In this document: positions 24,544-36,429 of the stretch, piece after piece
Layout of the letters: each line of letters starts with the position of its first letter
How positions within the stretch are numbered: position 1 is the first letter of the stretch
Assembly: GCA_038380795.1 (NCBI GenBank)
Contig: CM076265.1
Location: 4,390,001 to 4,454,000, forward strand
Length of the DNA: 64,000 nt
Reading direction: 5' to 3'
DNA from: Pyrocephalus nanus
Taxonomy: Eukaryota > Chordata > Aves > Passeriformes > Tyrannidae
The notes under the pieces: generated by a model
Seen by the model: the letters and a program-made list of their open reading frames with translations, nothing else
Databases searched by the model: none
Told to the model about the DNA's origin: nothing
Program-made: the position numbers and the translations under genes

Positions 24544-24600
24544 GTCCTTTTCTCTCTCCCTGCCTGCTGTCTCTGCCGTTGCTGCTGCTGCTGCTGACAG
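24544..24600 (+). other. pyrimidine tract and acceptor-like CAG before the NAV2 start
   Basis: A pyrimidine-rich stretch ('tgtccttttctctctccctg') is followed by five CTG units and 'acag', immediately before 'aaaacgtg'. This is the layout of a 3' splice acceptor, placed 29 bases before the ATG. If used, the NAV2 coding exon is internal or second, with untranslated exon(s) upstream. If not used, it is simply a pyrimidine-rich 5' untranslated region with a short CTG repeat. The guanines of the CTG units weaken the tract near the AG, so usage is uncertain. Confidence 0.45.
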
Positions 24601-24629
24601 AAAACGTGTTAGGAAAGCAGAAAGAGAAA

Positions 24630-24887
24630 ATGCCAGCCATCCTGGTAGCCTCCAAAATGAAATCGGGACTACCTAAACCCGTACACAGCGCTGCTCCAAT
24701 CCTGCATGTCCCGACGGCCAGGACCATCCCACAGCCCTGCTACCTGAAGTTTGGGAGCAAGGTGGAGGTGACGAAGCCATTGTACTCCAGCCAGATTCCT
24801 CTCAAATCTTCTAATGGACAAGAAAACGCAGGAGATGGACTCCCAGCAAGGAAGAGTAGCTCGGTAGAAAATGGATTTGACACACAG
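24630..24887 (+). CDS. NAV2: neuron navigator 2, amino-terminal coding exon (partial gene)
   Basis: This exon encodes the first 86 residues of NAV2, a large cytoskeleton-associated protein of the UNC-53 family that acts in neurite outgrowth and cell migration. The match to vertebrate NAV2 is direct: the start MPAILVASKMKSGLPKPVHS, then APILHVP, QPCYLK, GSKVEV and SQIPLKS, and the ending SVENGFDTQ. From memory the mammalian segment is a few residues longer between IPLKS and the GLP motif, so birds appear to have a short deletion there. The segment is low-complexity and basic, with no domain; the calponin-homology domain starts in the next exon, absent from this window. The ATG has A at -3 and is the first in-frame ATG after the stop at 24477-24479. 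The exon ends in phase 0 at CAG before GTTAGA, a good donor. Read-through codons after 24887 (VRRHQML) do not resemble NAV2, which supports splicing there. Confidence 0.93.
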
Positions 24888-27160
24888 GTTAGAAGGCACC
24901 AAATGCTGGGGAAGGTGTATGTGAGAATTTGTTTCTGTGTTGGAAGCGTGCAGCAGGTTTTCTGGGGTAAATAGCGGTGTGAGAAGGGATGTGTGTGTGT
25001 GCTAACATCTGTCTGAAGTGGTGGGATGTTTTATGTTCCACACAGTGGCATGTGTAATTTTGTCAGCGCGATGGGAGCTGATGGTGGGGTGGTCAGGGAC
25101 GGGGCTGCATGTGCTGCTTGCCTGCGTTGCCTTCCCTGTCACCTTTGCTTGAACTCGGGGGGGATTTGCAAAAGGGAGACGGTAGAGATGTTGTTTATGG
25201 GGTGTGTTCTTTGTGTTCTTTATGTAGATGCTGAGTGTGATGGCTGGGTTGTGTGCCTGGGCTGGGGAAAGATCGCTGGCTGTGGTGAATGTGTTTTGTG
25301 TTTGGTCATGTACTGTACCAGAGCACTAGTTGTGTGAACATTTTGTATTTGTAGTTGTGTGGGGAGTGAATGAGAGGCAGTGCTGGATGCTCAATTACAA
25401 TACACATGTCATTCAGCGCAGCTAAATTAACAGATTATGTAGGAAATGAATACTCAAGTGGAACTGCCTGTTATAATGCTATATGTGCATGACATCACAG
25501 ATGCAGCACATCATCAATACCCTTTTTTTTATTATTTTATTTTCCTTTGATCTGTATCAGTCGTGTATTTTTATATATGCTGCTTGTTTCTGTAGGGAGG
25601 AGAAATGTACGTTCTTGCAGCTCGTTTGGTTTTTGTCACATAGTAACGTCCCCAGCGTGGCTGGGATCACCTTGTCCCGCCTGCGCCCCGGTGGGCTCTG
25701 CAGCAGCGTGAGCAGACACGGTGTGTGGAGCGTGCTAAGGGTGGGAGCAAAGCAGGTGGTGTTGCTGCAGCAGGCAGAATTGATCACCATTACGCAGAGA
25801 TCACTGCACAGCAGCAGCAGCAGCCTGATGTATTTTGGCAACAGCCATCTACACGTTAAAAGCCGCTGCTGCCACTGTCTGAGTCCGGTGGGAGGTGATA
25901 CCATTATACCGGGGTAGGGAAATGATGACAGATGACTTACCTGGTTTGGGTTTTTTTTTTTCCCCTCCTCGAGGAATAATGGATCATCCCTGCCACCTAG
26001 ATTTTGAAAACCTCTGTCCTCGTAACCCTGTTCTCTTCAGGCAGATGTGACTACCGATTGGGCACGTTTGACCGCGTGCCCTGATTTTAGGATGTGCTGC
26101 ACTTTCGCTGCCGGTAGACAGGGTGACGTATTGGGCTGCTCAGGCCAGACAAATACGGCTGTAGCAGTCCCTGAGGGACTGAGAGCAGGGAAAGGAGACA
26201 GCCAAGCGTTGGTGGTGGCAGCAGACAGACCAACCTGCACATCACATCTTGCCCTTACGAGGGAATCAAACGCTCACTTGTGCCAGAGTCTGTCCTTGCG
26301 ATTATGAAACGTCAGCAAAATCTCATTATCTGCTGCTTTTTTTCTCTCACACATGCCATGGTTTCTGCATAGAAATCTATATTCCTGCAGAAGGGATTGC
26401 TATTCAGAAATACTTTCTCATCCTGTGACAGATTATGCTCAGAGAGATCCTGCCAGTGGGAGCTGTTTGCAGCAGTAGGGGCAACACTATGGTGGTTTTA
26501 ACCCTTCTGCAGTAGTGGAACAAACCCCATTTTTTGTATCCTGATGATGGAAGGGTCTTGATGCTAACTCATTGTATTTAAACAGGGAGTGATTTTGGCC
26601 AAAGAAATGTCAGGTAATTTTGCATTTTTTTAATAACTTCAGCAGCAGGAAAAACCTTAAGCTTTGCTTTCTCAGTAACCTCCTCCAGGTAGCAGTCTGA
26701 GCAGATGACCACACCTTTTAAGGTGTGAACCAGCAAAACCCAGTGTTTTACTATCCATTACCTTGAATAAACACAGTCATTTTTTTGTTGTTCTTATTGA
26801 TCCATCTTTGATCCTTCTGCCCACCTAAGCATGCAGGGTTCTGCCATTCAAGGTGGTCATTTGGAACAGCAGGAGATTTTTCCAGATATATTTGTATCAA
26901 GGACACTGTTCTTTCCTTTTTCTGCTGTTCCTCCCTCCCAGGGGAGGAGGAGCAAGATGGATGGAGAGCTGCCAGGTGGCATGTCAGCAGCAGAAGCATT
27001 TTTATCTGGGAAGACCTTCCAGTTGCATTCAGATATAGAAGTGCTTTCTGATAAGAAGCCTGTAAGGTTTAGTGTTAAATACTGCACCAGGTGTTGAGAA
27101 TCATAGACATGTCCTCTCAGGGTGATCACCTGCTTCTCTGCTGTATAGTTCATCTGAAGC

Positions 27161-27195
27161 ACCATTTTACTCACCATTTTACTCACCATTTTACT
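27161..27195. repeat. three tandem copies of a 12-mer
   Basis: The unit 'accattttactc' occurs three times without gaps, the last copy lacking its final base. Copies are identical, which points to a recent expansion or to replication slippage. Confidence 0.95.
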
Positions 27196-30151
27196 GTGCA
27201 GGCACCTGGCATCACTTCCACTTTGGATTTGAGTTTGCCTTTTTTCCCTCTGCTTAGCTGACTGATTATTCTGGAGAAGAGGTTGTGTCTGGTGCATTGA
27301 CCAGAGTGTAAGGACACTAGACCATGCTTTAATGCTGTTTTAGCATGTTTCAAGCCACTTACATACTAGTGCTTTGTGAGTTTTTTGGGTGCCAGGTAGC
27401 ACCTTTCTTGAGCCTGATTCTTCAGAGAACATGAGCACTGCAGGTGGTTATTCATTGAAGCACCAATTTTTAAAAAAAACTGCTAAAAATCAGGGTATCC
27501 CACTTACAAATGTGGTATCAGTGAAAACTTCTAAATGTTTTGCTGATTTTTTTTATTGCTCCTCTTGCTATGGTTTTACACGTGTAAAATGGGTTTTATA
27601 CCAACTAGAAGTTTTGTGCCTTAAGGCCATATATGGGCAATGTGTTATTTAAAATGCTGTGCAATTTATAAAAAGCATTCTTCAGAGTATTTCAGAGGCA
27701 CTTTCCAAAGAAAGGTCTGAGGGTTTTAGCAGTCAAGCCCATTGTAAAACGCTGGTCGGAAATCTTAGGTCGATGAATCATGGCAGTATCATTCCTATTT
27801 TATTGTTACTGATATACACACTCCATTCATTTTTCCATATTAAAATCCCTGTGTTGTGCACAACAGTATCCGACTGTTGCACTGGCTGCTTATTTTGTCT
27901 AATTTGAAAACACCGCCAATAAATTGTAGCCATATTCAGAGGGCGTTGTTTTGGAAATATTTAACTTTGTTACCAGAGAAACTTCCGTCAGGGGGGATGG
28001 CCAAGATAGTGATCTCTCATCTACAAACCGGTATTTATTAGTGGTTCTGAAAAGAAGTCGGATGTATTTGGCTACTAAATTTGCATTAGTTATTTAAGAC
28101 AGAAGTCATTGCCAATTGGGAGTCCGTGGCCGTGGTATAATTGTTTGTGCAGATGCAAGAAGGAAGATTCTGCTCCAGGAATACAGTCTGTTGCCATGTT
28201 ATTGGGAATGCCACTGAAGGAGATCATGGATTTAATTACTGTGTTTATTGCTGCTGGGTTGTATTCTCGAGCTTCTTGATTTTCTTTCCCTGGAAAACCC
28301 CAAAAATTGTCACCACATCTTCAGTACCTGAAGCAGCCCTAAAGGCACTGGGCCAGTGTTTAAGTGGTTGCTCCCACCCTTCAACTAAAACACTTCAAGT
28401 TAACAGACTCTGTTTAACCTGGTATTAAAGTATGTGTGTTCAGCAATTACCTGTAACTGTGCTTAACGTTTGGCAGGGAGGGGTCGGGGTAGGACTTGTT
28501 ATTTCTTTGCAAACTTCTTTGCAATATTTGGTTTGCTGAAAACCAGGCAGTTACTTTCTCCTGGTGAACATGGCAGGCAGGTGCTCACTGGGTGTTATAT
28601 TTTCACTCCTTTTTCTCTTTCCCCACACTAAGCAAACCTAGTTCTTTTACAGGATTTCTAGAACTCTTACACCTCTTTGTGTTATCTACTGAAGTCTTCA
28701 GTTTCCCTGGACCTTTTTATTTATTTTTTTATTTTTTTTTTAAGAATTCAGTTCAGAACTGGTTTGGGTATCATTGTCTGAAAGAAAGCTCCCTTGCTCA
28801 GCTGGATTTTTCTTCATGTTGCTTTCCCAGTTTGGGAAGATCTTGTTGAGTTGGACAGCACAAATCTGGGGCAGTCTAGGTTTGGGTTGTTCTAGATCTC
28901 CCTATTTTCCAATCTTACACTAGCTATTTCTTCTAGTGATTTAGTTTTTCTTTCCTAATTTGTGAAGATCATCCACATCTGGATGTGCCTCAAAAACATA
29001 TGCAACACCTATGGAGATGAAAAATGTACCTGTTTTTTTTCTTCACTACCCATTCTGTAGTCCAAGGAACGACAAGGCTGTGGAATGGAATTGGCAGAGA
29101 AGCTCCATTACATCCCCCTGCAAAAAAGTCTGCTGGATAGGCATTCCCAGGTTGACAGCACGCTGCTGACACATTTCAGGGAGTTTTTCAGTCAGCTGTG
29201 TGCTGCTCTCAAGCTGATTAATTAATGGGTTCCTCCAGTATTTTTCCACACTTCAGATTTAGGCTCACATCAACTGTTTGATGAGCCACACGTGACTTGA
29301 GATCTGTTGGCTATCAGGTTTCCTCCTCTACCTCAATCCCCCTGTTCCCATGCCATTAGCAATCCAAATGAAGCCACGTATTTCAGATATTAGTAATTCC
29401 TCTCCTGTATTTTAATTAACTTTACCAGAAGCCATTTATACCTCCGTGTCACTGTCTTGCTAACGTGAAGCTTCATAGAGAGAGAGATTAACGGGGCACA
29501 TTGCAGAGAGGAACTGTTCCTTCCTTTCTCACATCCATGGCCATTTTTTGGTGTGTGATATTGGGCTTCACAGCTTGACTACTGAACCAGCTTGAGAAGG
29601 GACAGGAATCAAGCAAATCTTTGTCTGGAGCCAGTTTAAAGTCAGATGAGCATTGGTTGGATTCAGTGCCATCACGTGAGCTGCCTCAGTGGTGTGAAAT
29701 TTGGTCTCTCTGCTGCTGCTGAGATAATTATGAAAGAAATTATGAGAAATGTGGTCAGTCACACTGATAACTTTAACAGAAAGGATGCCTTTTTGCTAGG
29801 TTGGAAGAAAACAAATGAGATCACATCCTTTGTGAACAAAGGATTAATTTTACTGAAATGTTGGGAGAAGCTAAGAATTCAGGCTATCAAAATATATACA
29901 GAGGAAATTTGAAATTTGATGAGGTTGTTTACATGATTATAGTTAAGTACCCAAGCACATTCCTACAACAAAGACCTTTCTATATCTTCCTTTCTGATGG
30001 ATTTTTTTTTTTTTTTGGAGGAATCTGAGGCTGTTAAGTAGCCAAACTCTTCCTCTATTTATGATTACAGCGGTTCTGATGTATTTATGGATGCATACTG
30101 GTAAATATTAAATTGTTGGGGGGTTGCTCCAGGTGAAATGTTACCACACAG

Positions 30152-30173
30152 AAAACAATTTCAAAATTGTTTT
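30152..30173. repeat. 22-bp AT-rich palindrome
   Basis: A perfect 10-bp stem (AAAACAATTT and AAATTGTTTT) is separated by two bases. The structure is AT-rich and probably a chance palindrome; no repeat family or RNA gene was recognised around it. Confidence 0.85.
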
Positions 30174-30769
30174 ATTGTGGCCATTAACATGGGCTTTTCA
30201 GCAATCTGTCTTTTCATATGAAGAGCTGCCCTTTCTAATGCATTTGAACAAAAGGTGTAAGACTGTGCCATAAATTCAGAAGGTTCTTTAATCACTGGGT
30301 TTTCATTTAGAACGTGCAAAGAGTCGCTTGGACTCAAAGTTTTATTCAGTTTTTAATTGTACTGGAAGATATTTTTTTTGCCCTCTGATTTCAGTCTGAT
30401 TGTGACAGTTCTTGAGTAAAAGAGCATTTGCTCACTGTGTGCTGTTCCTTCCCAAGTTCAGTACCTTTGCTGTAGAATTGCCCAAGATGGAATCTCCAAG
30501 GATATTTCTAATTGAACTAATAGTGCTGCTGTTGAATTCAGTCATGTTTTTATGGTCCATGGCAGTGTTCTTGAAACACTCATTTAATATGTCCTTTTTT
30601 CCTGCTTCCAGTTTATTTATTTATGTTATTTCTCTGATCTCTTCTGGTAGAGTATATATAAGTATTTTTATATATACACACATTATTTATTTACACTCTC
30701 ACATATATATCAAAGGGGCTTCCAAATTTTAATATACTTAACCCAAGAGCACTCCTTAGAGGTTGGGAT

Positions 30770-30845
30770 ATTGTTCTTATTTTATAAATGGATGGCTGAG
30801 GCACAAAGAAACTTAGCCAAGGTCAGAAAGTCTGCAGTGCTATAG
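30770..30845 (-). mobile_element. MIR-like SINE core relic (minus strand)
   Basis: The plus strand reads 'attttataaatggatggctg', 'aggcacaaagaaacttagcc' and 'aaggtcagaaagtctgcagtg'. This follows the reverse complement of the MIR core: 'acagatgaggaaactgaggc', then the 'acagagaggtt' phrase, then 'caaggtcacaca'. It is a second ancient SINE relic, in the opposite orientation to the one near 22.1 kb. Confidence 0.75.
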
Positions 30846-31182
30846 AAAATTACAAGCTAGTCCCCTGACATTAGATTATCTTTCTCCTTTGCTGCTACTT
30901 GTTAACAGTTCAAAATGCTTATGCATATGGTGTCCATGTGTTCTCCTTCTGTCCTTGAAGCTGTTGGTTTACTCCATAAAGCTGAATTTCTCCAGGGAAC
31001 ACTCTCCCCCTTTTTCTTTTTTTTTTTTTTGGTCCCTGTTTTAGCAAGTAAGTTTTATCACCTTCTGCTGTGACACTTGACGTACAGTGACACCCAAGAG
31101 AGAGGTAGAGGGGTATTAATAGAGGAGAAAAACGGGTGTTGATTTTAAAAGCTCCTGGCACTGAACCTGAGCTTTAGTTCTC

Positions 31183-31201
31183 AAAAAAAAAAAAAAAAAA
31201 A
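31183..31201. repeat. A19 homopolymer
   Basis: A run of about nineteen A. No retroposed gene body was recognised upstream on the plus strand, so it is reported only as a simple repeat. A T-rich tract lies nearby at about 31015-31030. Confidence 0.95.
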
Positions 31202-31527
31202 TCATATTTTAAAGGGATCTGGTGAACAAACCACGAGCCTTTCCCTAAGTTTCAATTATCTGAGAAGTACCAAAAAGAAATAAAATTTTGAGACCTACAC
31301 CACTGGTGCTCTTTTTGCCTATCCAGAGGATATCAGAAAAGAAAGCCTTTATTTATTGAGATAGGAAGGGTGGATTCAGTTCTTGGGTTTGGAAATTCAG
31401 GGTTGGTGTTGGCTGGTTTTAATTTCCTGTGAAGAGTCCTTTGAGAAACGTTGTCTACTCTGCAATTTTACTTTCCAGATTGTCTCACCACTAGATTTAA
31501 ATGTCTGATTAATTTGTGGATTATTTG

Positions 31528-31555
31528 CAGTTAATTTATAATTTGTAATTAACTG
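31528..31555. repeat. AT-rich inverted repeat inside a TTAATT-rich patch
   Basis: CAGTTAATT at 31528-31536 and AATTAACTG at 31547-31555 form a 9-bp stem with a 10-base loop. They sit within a longer patch repeating 'gattaatttgt' at about 31507 and 31558. The patch is rich in homeodomain-type TAATT cores, but function is not supported beyond that. Confidence 0.8.
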
Positions 31556-34536
31556 TAGATTAATTTGTAGGCTATTTTAGTGCTTCTAGCCTACAAGCCC
31601 CCTTTTCCTACCAAGGCAGGAGAAATTAAGGGGGTACTTAAGTCAGTAATTACTTCGTCTGAACTTTCCAAATTTACAACAGAATAAGTATTTTAAGAGC
31701 TGTTTAAGAAGATAGAGTTATGAATGAAACAATAGCTGGGCCTTTCATGAAAGGATGCTTTTTGCTTATTTAACCTTTGGGGCTAAACCTTCTACTTTTG
31801 TATCAATCAGGAGATGCTCTCAAAATTTTAACCCATTGATCTATTTTTTGTCTATGGCAGCAAACCATAGAATTTCATTCTCCTGAGAAATTCACCTGGC
31901 TAAAAATACCCTGCTTTAATACTATTTTTAGATACCTCTCTATTTGAAGTATATAAATGGTTAGTTATTATGTGTATTATTAGATGTGAACTGTTGGTAC
32001 ATTTTGTAACAGGAAGCTGCTGGTTTTCCATTCACCAAGAACTGGAATTCAGTCAAACACTTGGCACTTAGCTGTATGCCTCTAATTTTATCTGTAAATT
32101 GTTTTTTTTCTGAAATAGTTTGTGGAAACAGTCTCAGTTTCTTCAGTTTTGCAAAGCATAGGCATGGAAATAACTGCTAAAACTTTAAACAAATAAACCA
32201 CCTATTAAAATAAATGAGAAAACAGTTCACTTCTTATTTTGAAACAGGCTGAGATCAGAACTTTTATTCTGATTCAACCATTTTTTTTTTTTTGGCCTCT
32301 TGAAAGTATTTTTAGGTGTGTTATACTTGGATTATTTTTCATTTTAATTTTGGGTTATTTTAGAATTGGAAGCAATGTGTGGGAAAACAACGCACGAAGG
32401 GAAAAAATATCCAACTTCTGTATTTGAAAATACACTTTTACCAGGACCCTTTCCCTCATGCCTGTTCGGTTTTGGACTGTCCTACCATCATATCTTCACA
32501 GTGCCTTGTTTACTTGCTTTTTAGCCTGTGTTTATTTTATCCCTTGTCTTGAAGGTTTCCTTAAGTCCTTTTCCTCATGTGTTTTGGTTTTTTGGTTTTT
32601 TTTTTCTCTGCAGCAATGGCTACAAGTTGCCTTGTCCTCCCTTTCACAGGTGGAAGGAGTCCCCATCTATCCTTATTTTACCTCTCCTGTCACAAACATT
32701 GACCCATTTTTCCTCTCCTGTCCTTTTTATAATGACCACCGTGGCATAATCTGAAAGTGTCCCGTGAGTTCACGCCTGTGGTGTAGGTACAGACAGCAGT
32801 AAGGCTGATTTGGAGGAGCCAGCAGCTGTAAAAGAGAGTTTGGGAGCCACTTCCCAACAGTAATTGTTGAGGTTTTATTTTACACAAGCCAGAAGGAAAA
32901 CTTATGGGCTGTAAGGACCAAGTTAAGTAAGGATTGGCAGGTGTTGGTTTGGTAGCAATGGTGCTTTCCTTGGCAAGGAAACGTGGTCAGGTCTGTGAAG
33001 CGTCAATTGTTGGGCAGTAAGTTGGTGGATTCATCAGTGTTTTCTTTGAAAGTGGTAATTTCTGCCTATTTAAGAATTCTAAATACTCTTAGTCGTTCTT
33101 TCAAGCTCCAGGAGCTCAGGGGAATGGAGGCCAAAGTGCCTGAGGTGCTGTTCCCTCCATGCCTTGAGAGAGGGAAGGTTGGGAACTAAGGCATGATGGT
33201 CCCAGAGGCCCATAATGAGGTGAGTCTTCCCTGATAGGATTGCCTATCTGCTACTGGAAATGCTGTCCAGAAACTATTACACTCTATTTTTTTTTTTTAA
33301 TCATCTGTTAATTCTCTATACTTGTCCATTGGCAGAACAAAATTAATACCCCAGCAGGATTTCACGTTGCTGTTGTAGCTTGTGGGACATTTTATGGTGA
33401 ACACGGGTACTGAGATTTTGTTGTACTTGTAAATGCTTAATTCTTGTAAATAACAAACATTTAGGAGCATATTCCTTTTATTTTAGCCATCTCCACTTGA
33501 GCCATGCCCACTGTTAGAGAATTACAGGTACCTTCAGTGCCGAAAAAGCTAAATTCTGCTTTTTTGCACAAGTATTTTTTAAAAGACTAACAGCTGTCTC
33601 TCCACGTCACATCTACTTTGGCTGGTTCTCAGATGATGACATTAATTACCAGGAAGTCATTTCTAATCAACTTGTACAAGGGCTCTAACAAATTTGCTTC
33701 CTCTGGCAGATAGACAGCTATGAGGCACGGTGTTGGATGATCAAGGGGATACACAGATTGGTGTCGTGTCTTTCGGGGTCAGAACTCACTCTTAAGTCAA
33801 TACAGCATGATACAAAGTTACATTTTCTTCCAGAATTTAAACTTTAAAACTAATTTTAAAAATGTCACCTGTGTCTTGAGATCAAATTTGCGTTTGAAGC
33901 AGCAGCTTAGAAATGGGTTTCTCTCTGCTTGCTCGATAGCCACGGGTCAGTCTGCTTCTCAGGACAGCCATACATATTCCAGACTTGTCTGGGGCTTAAC
34001 TTGGACAGATTATTTTGGGAAGGAGTATTTGTGTCTTACTCCTCCTCCGGGATGGGCCCTGGAGCACACAGGAGTCTGATCCTCCGTGGTAATGTGCCAG
34101 ATGGGCACTGCCAAAGAAAGCTGGCAGAAAGGTGCCTGTCCTCTAGTGTGGAGCATCCTGCTTATCCCTACACAGCCTCTCCCGAGGAATTGTGTGAATT
34201 TGCCTTATTTCACTGAGCCAAACCACTCTCTGCTCTTCAAGAGGGAAGAGCGGTGGTTGCCTAGGATCCCGTTTCCAAGCAGTACTTCCCACACTGCAGC
34301 AGTGAAGATTTTCCTTTCCTGTCTGTAAGGTGCCTTTTGGCCTTTTCCCTGGTAGGGTTTGGGCCACATGGAGTGATCTGTGTTGCACGTGCAGTGGGGT
34401 GCAGTGCCCCTGGGTCGTGTCCACTGGGAGGTTTGGTTGATCAGGTTGGATAGCAAGGCAGCTGCATCTTGTTTTTAACACAAGAATTAATCCCACCTTC
34501 CCCTTGTCCAGCAGGTTACCTCAGCCAGGAACCTGA

Positions 34537-34560
34537 AATAATAATAAGAATAATAATAAT
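34537..34560. repeat. (AAT)n interrupted microsatellite
   Basis: AAT units with one 'aag' interruption, followed by an A run. It is simple intronic sequence. Confidence 0.9.
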
Positions 34561-35332
34561 GAAAAAAAAGTCTGTGAAGCTCCTAGATTTGTTAGTAGCA
34601 ACTCAGTTTCTTCAAATTGCCGCAGCAACTTGAAATAGATAAATTTAGCCCTCTTTACTGCCTCCTGAGCAAATCCTCTCAGGTGCAGCAGAAGACAGGT
34701 TTGTGTTGAACACACACAGATTTTTCACCTACACCCTTCACAAGCTGAGAAATGTCCCTTGGTGCTGGATGTGATGGTGGGGACTGATGGCACCCTGTAG
34801 GCTGCTGTGTCAGCGCTTCTGAGCCGATGACCTGTCAGGTCCGCTCAGTGTTCATCCTGCAGCATTAAGAGATTTGAAATTTCACTCTTCCACCGGCAAA
34901 TCGTTCCATTTCAGGTAATTTTGCAGTGGTTCTTAGTAGCTGGTTATGAATGGATTTCCAACAAAGGAAAGCCTGAGGCTTTCCGTGCACGTGGGCACGT
35001 TTTTCAGTCGTGCAAACAATACCTGTGGTGGAAGGAGGCTCTTGTAAACCATCTTGTGAATAGCTGCAGCATCACTCAGAGCAGTTCCTCCCCCTCCCTC
35101 CTCCTTTCCTCCCTGACAGCAGCTGAAATGGCAGGGCTTGGTTTGGCCAGTACTTTGCAGTCATTTACAGCAACTGCTGTTAAATGCTGGGCTGAAATGG
35201 ATGGAGGAGCTCAGCTAATTTGCATGATTTAAAATGCCAGCTCGGTTTAATGTAGAGCAGCTGGTATATACTTAACTCCTTCAGGAGAAAACTTAATACC
35301 AGCAGATCGCATTATCCAGGGCTACACGGCAC

Positions 35333-35350
35333 TTATTTATTTATTTATTT
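35333..35350. repeat. (TTTA)n microsatellite
   Basis: Four to five TTTA units next to the motif-rich segment at 34.9-35.4 kb. It is simple repeat sequence. Confidence 0.9.
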
Positions 35351-36410
35351 GTTCCTTCTCCTCTCTGCTTCCTGGAGCGTTTGTAAAGATCATTTATCTG
35401 TCGCCGGTGAAGAGCTCTGCTCTCTGCTGATATTTCTGCACCTTGCAGGGTTCGCAAAGCAAATACTTGTTGCAGCTCCTGAGCATCCACTTAACACACT
35501 GACCTTAGCAGATAGGACTCTAAATTAAGATGTGTCACGATGAAGGATGGCGAGATTAGTTGGAAGAGGGACAGGTGTAGAGGCCTGGATTAGGTGGATT
35601 ACTGCATACTCAATTTCTTAGGGTTAAATTTCGAGGTTGAAAATGGCTAATTCCACAGTTACGGAATTGGGATATGCTGTGCTGTCCCCTTGGGTGCTGT
35701 GCCAGGAGCCAGAGTCACCTTGTGAGGGAAGGAGGACTCGGAGGATCAAAGAATTCCTTTGCTCCCCTGTAATAATTAGCATAACCTCAGTGAGAGGATG
35801 GAGGGAGCATAATCTTTTAATACCAACCTTTCTCAAAATTGACCTTGTCACAGGCAGATTCAGCTTCTCACAGAGAAACAGATGTGTGGTAGAGTCACTC
35901 TTACTGTGTCAGAAATGCTGGCACAGGATCTCCTCCTCTGCCAAAATTCTCTTGCCTTTCCCTGGGCGATCAGCCCCTAATGCCAGATTGCTCTGGATGT
36001 GCCTTTGGATGAGCTGTGGGATATTGTTGGACTTTACAGAGCCAGGGCTTCCTTAAGGCACTCAAAATGAGGCTTTCTCTTCCTCTGAAAATTTTTTATT
36101 CCATCGAGCTTGAGCTGAATTTTCTCATGAAGCAACAAATGGTCGCTTTTGAAGACCTTTATTAGTCCCAAGCACAACCCATTAAGCTGGAGATAAAACA
36201 TATTTTAGCTTCTTTTGGCATGAGTAAGTCCTTCAGTGTTCATCTGAGGTTTGAGCATTTCTATTACCCTTTATAAACCTTTGTGTTAGACCATATCATG
36301 TGGCCATTTGGTTGATATCAGAGCTGTATTTGGTCTATGGGATGGGAAAGTCACATTGGTACAGGAGAAAGGACAAGCCTTCCCTAATGAAAACTGATTA
36401 TTGTCTTTTT

Positions 36411-36429
36411 TTGTTGTTGTTGTTGTTGT
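36411..36429. repeat. (TTG)n microsatellite
   Basis: About six TTG units following a T run. It is simple intronic repeat sequence. Confidence 0.92.

Noticed and set aside
24888..24974. Continuation of the NAV2 frame past the donor (VRRHQML onward)
   Set aside because: The residues after GFDTQ do not resemble NAV2, and the GTTAGA donor with correct phase explains the end of homology.
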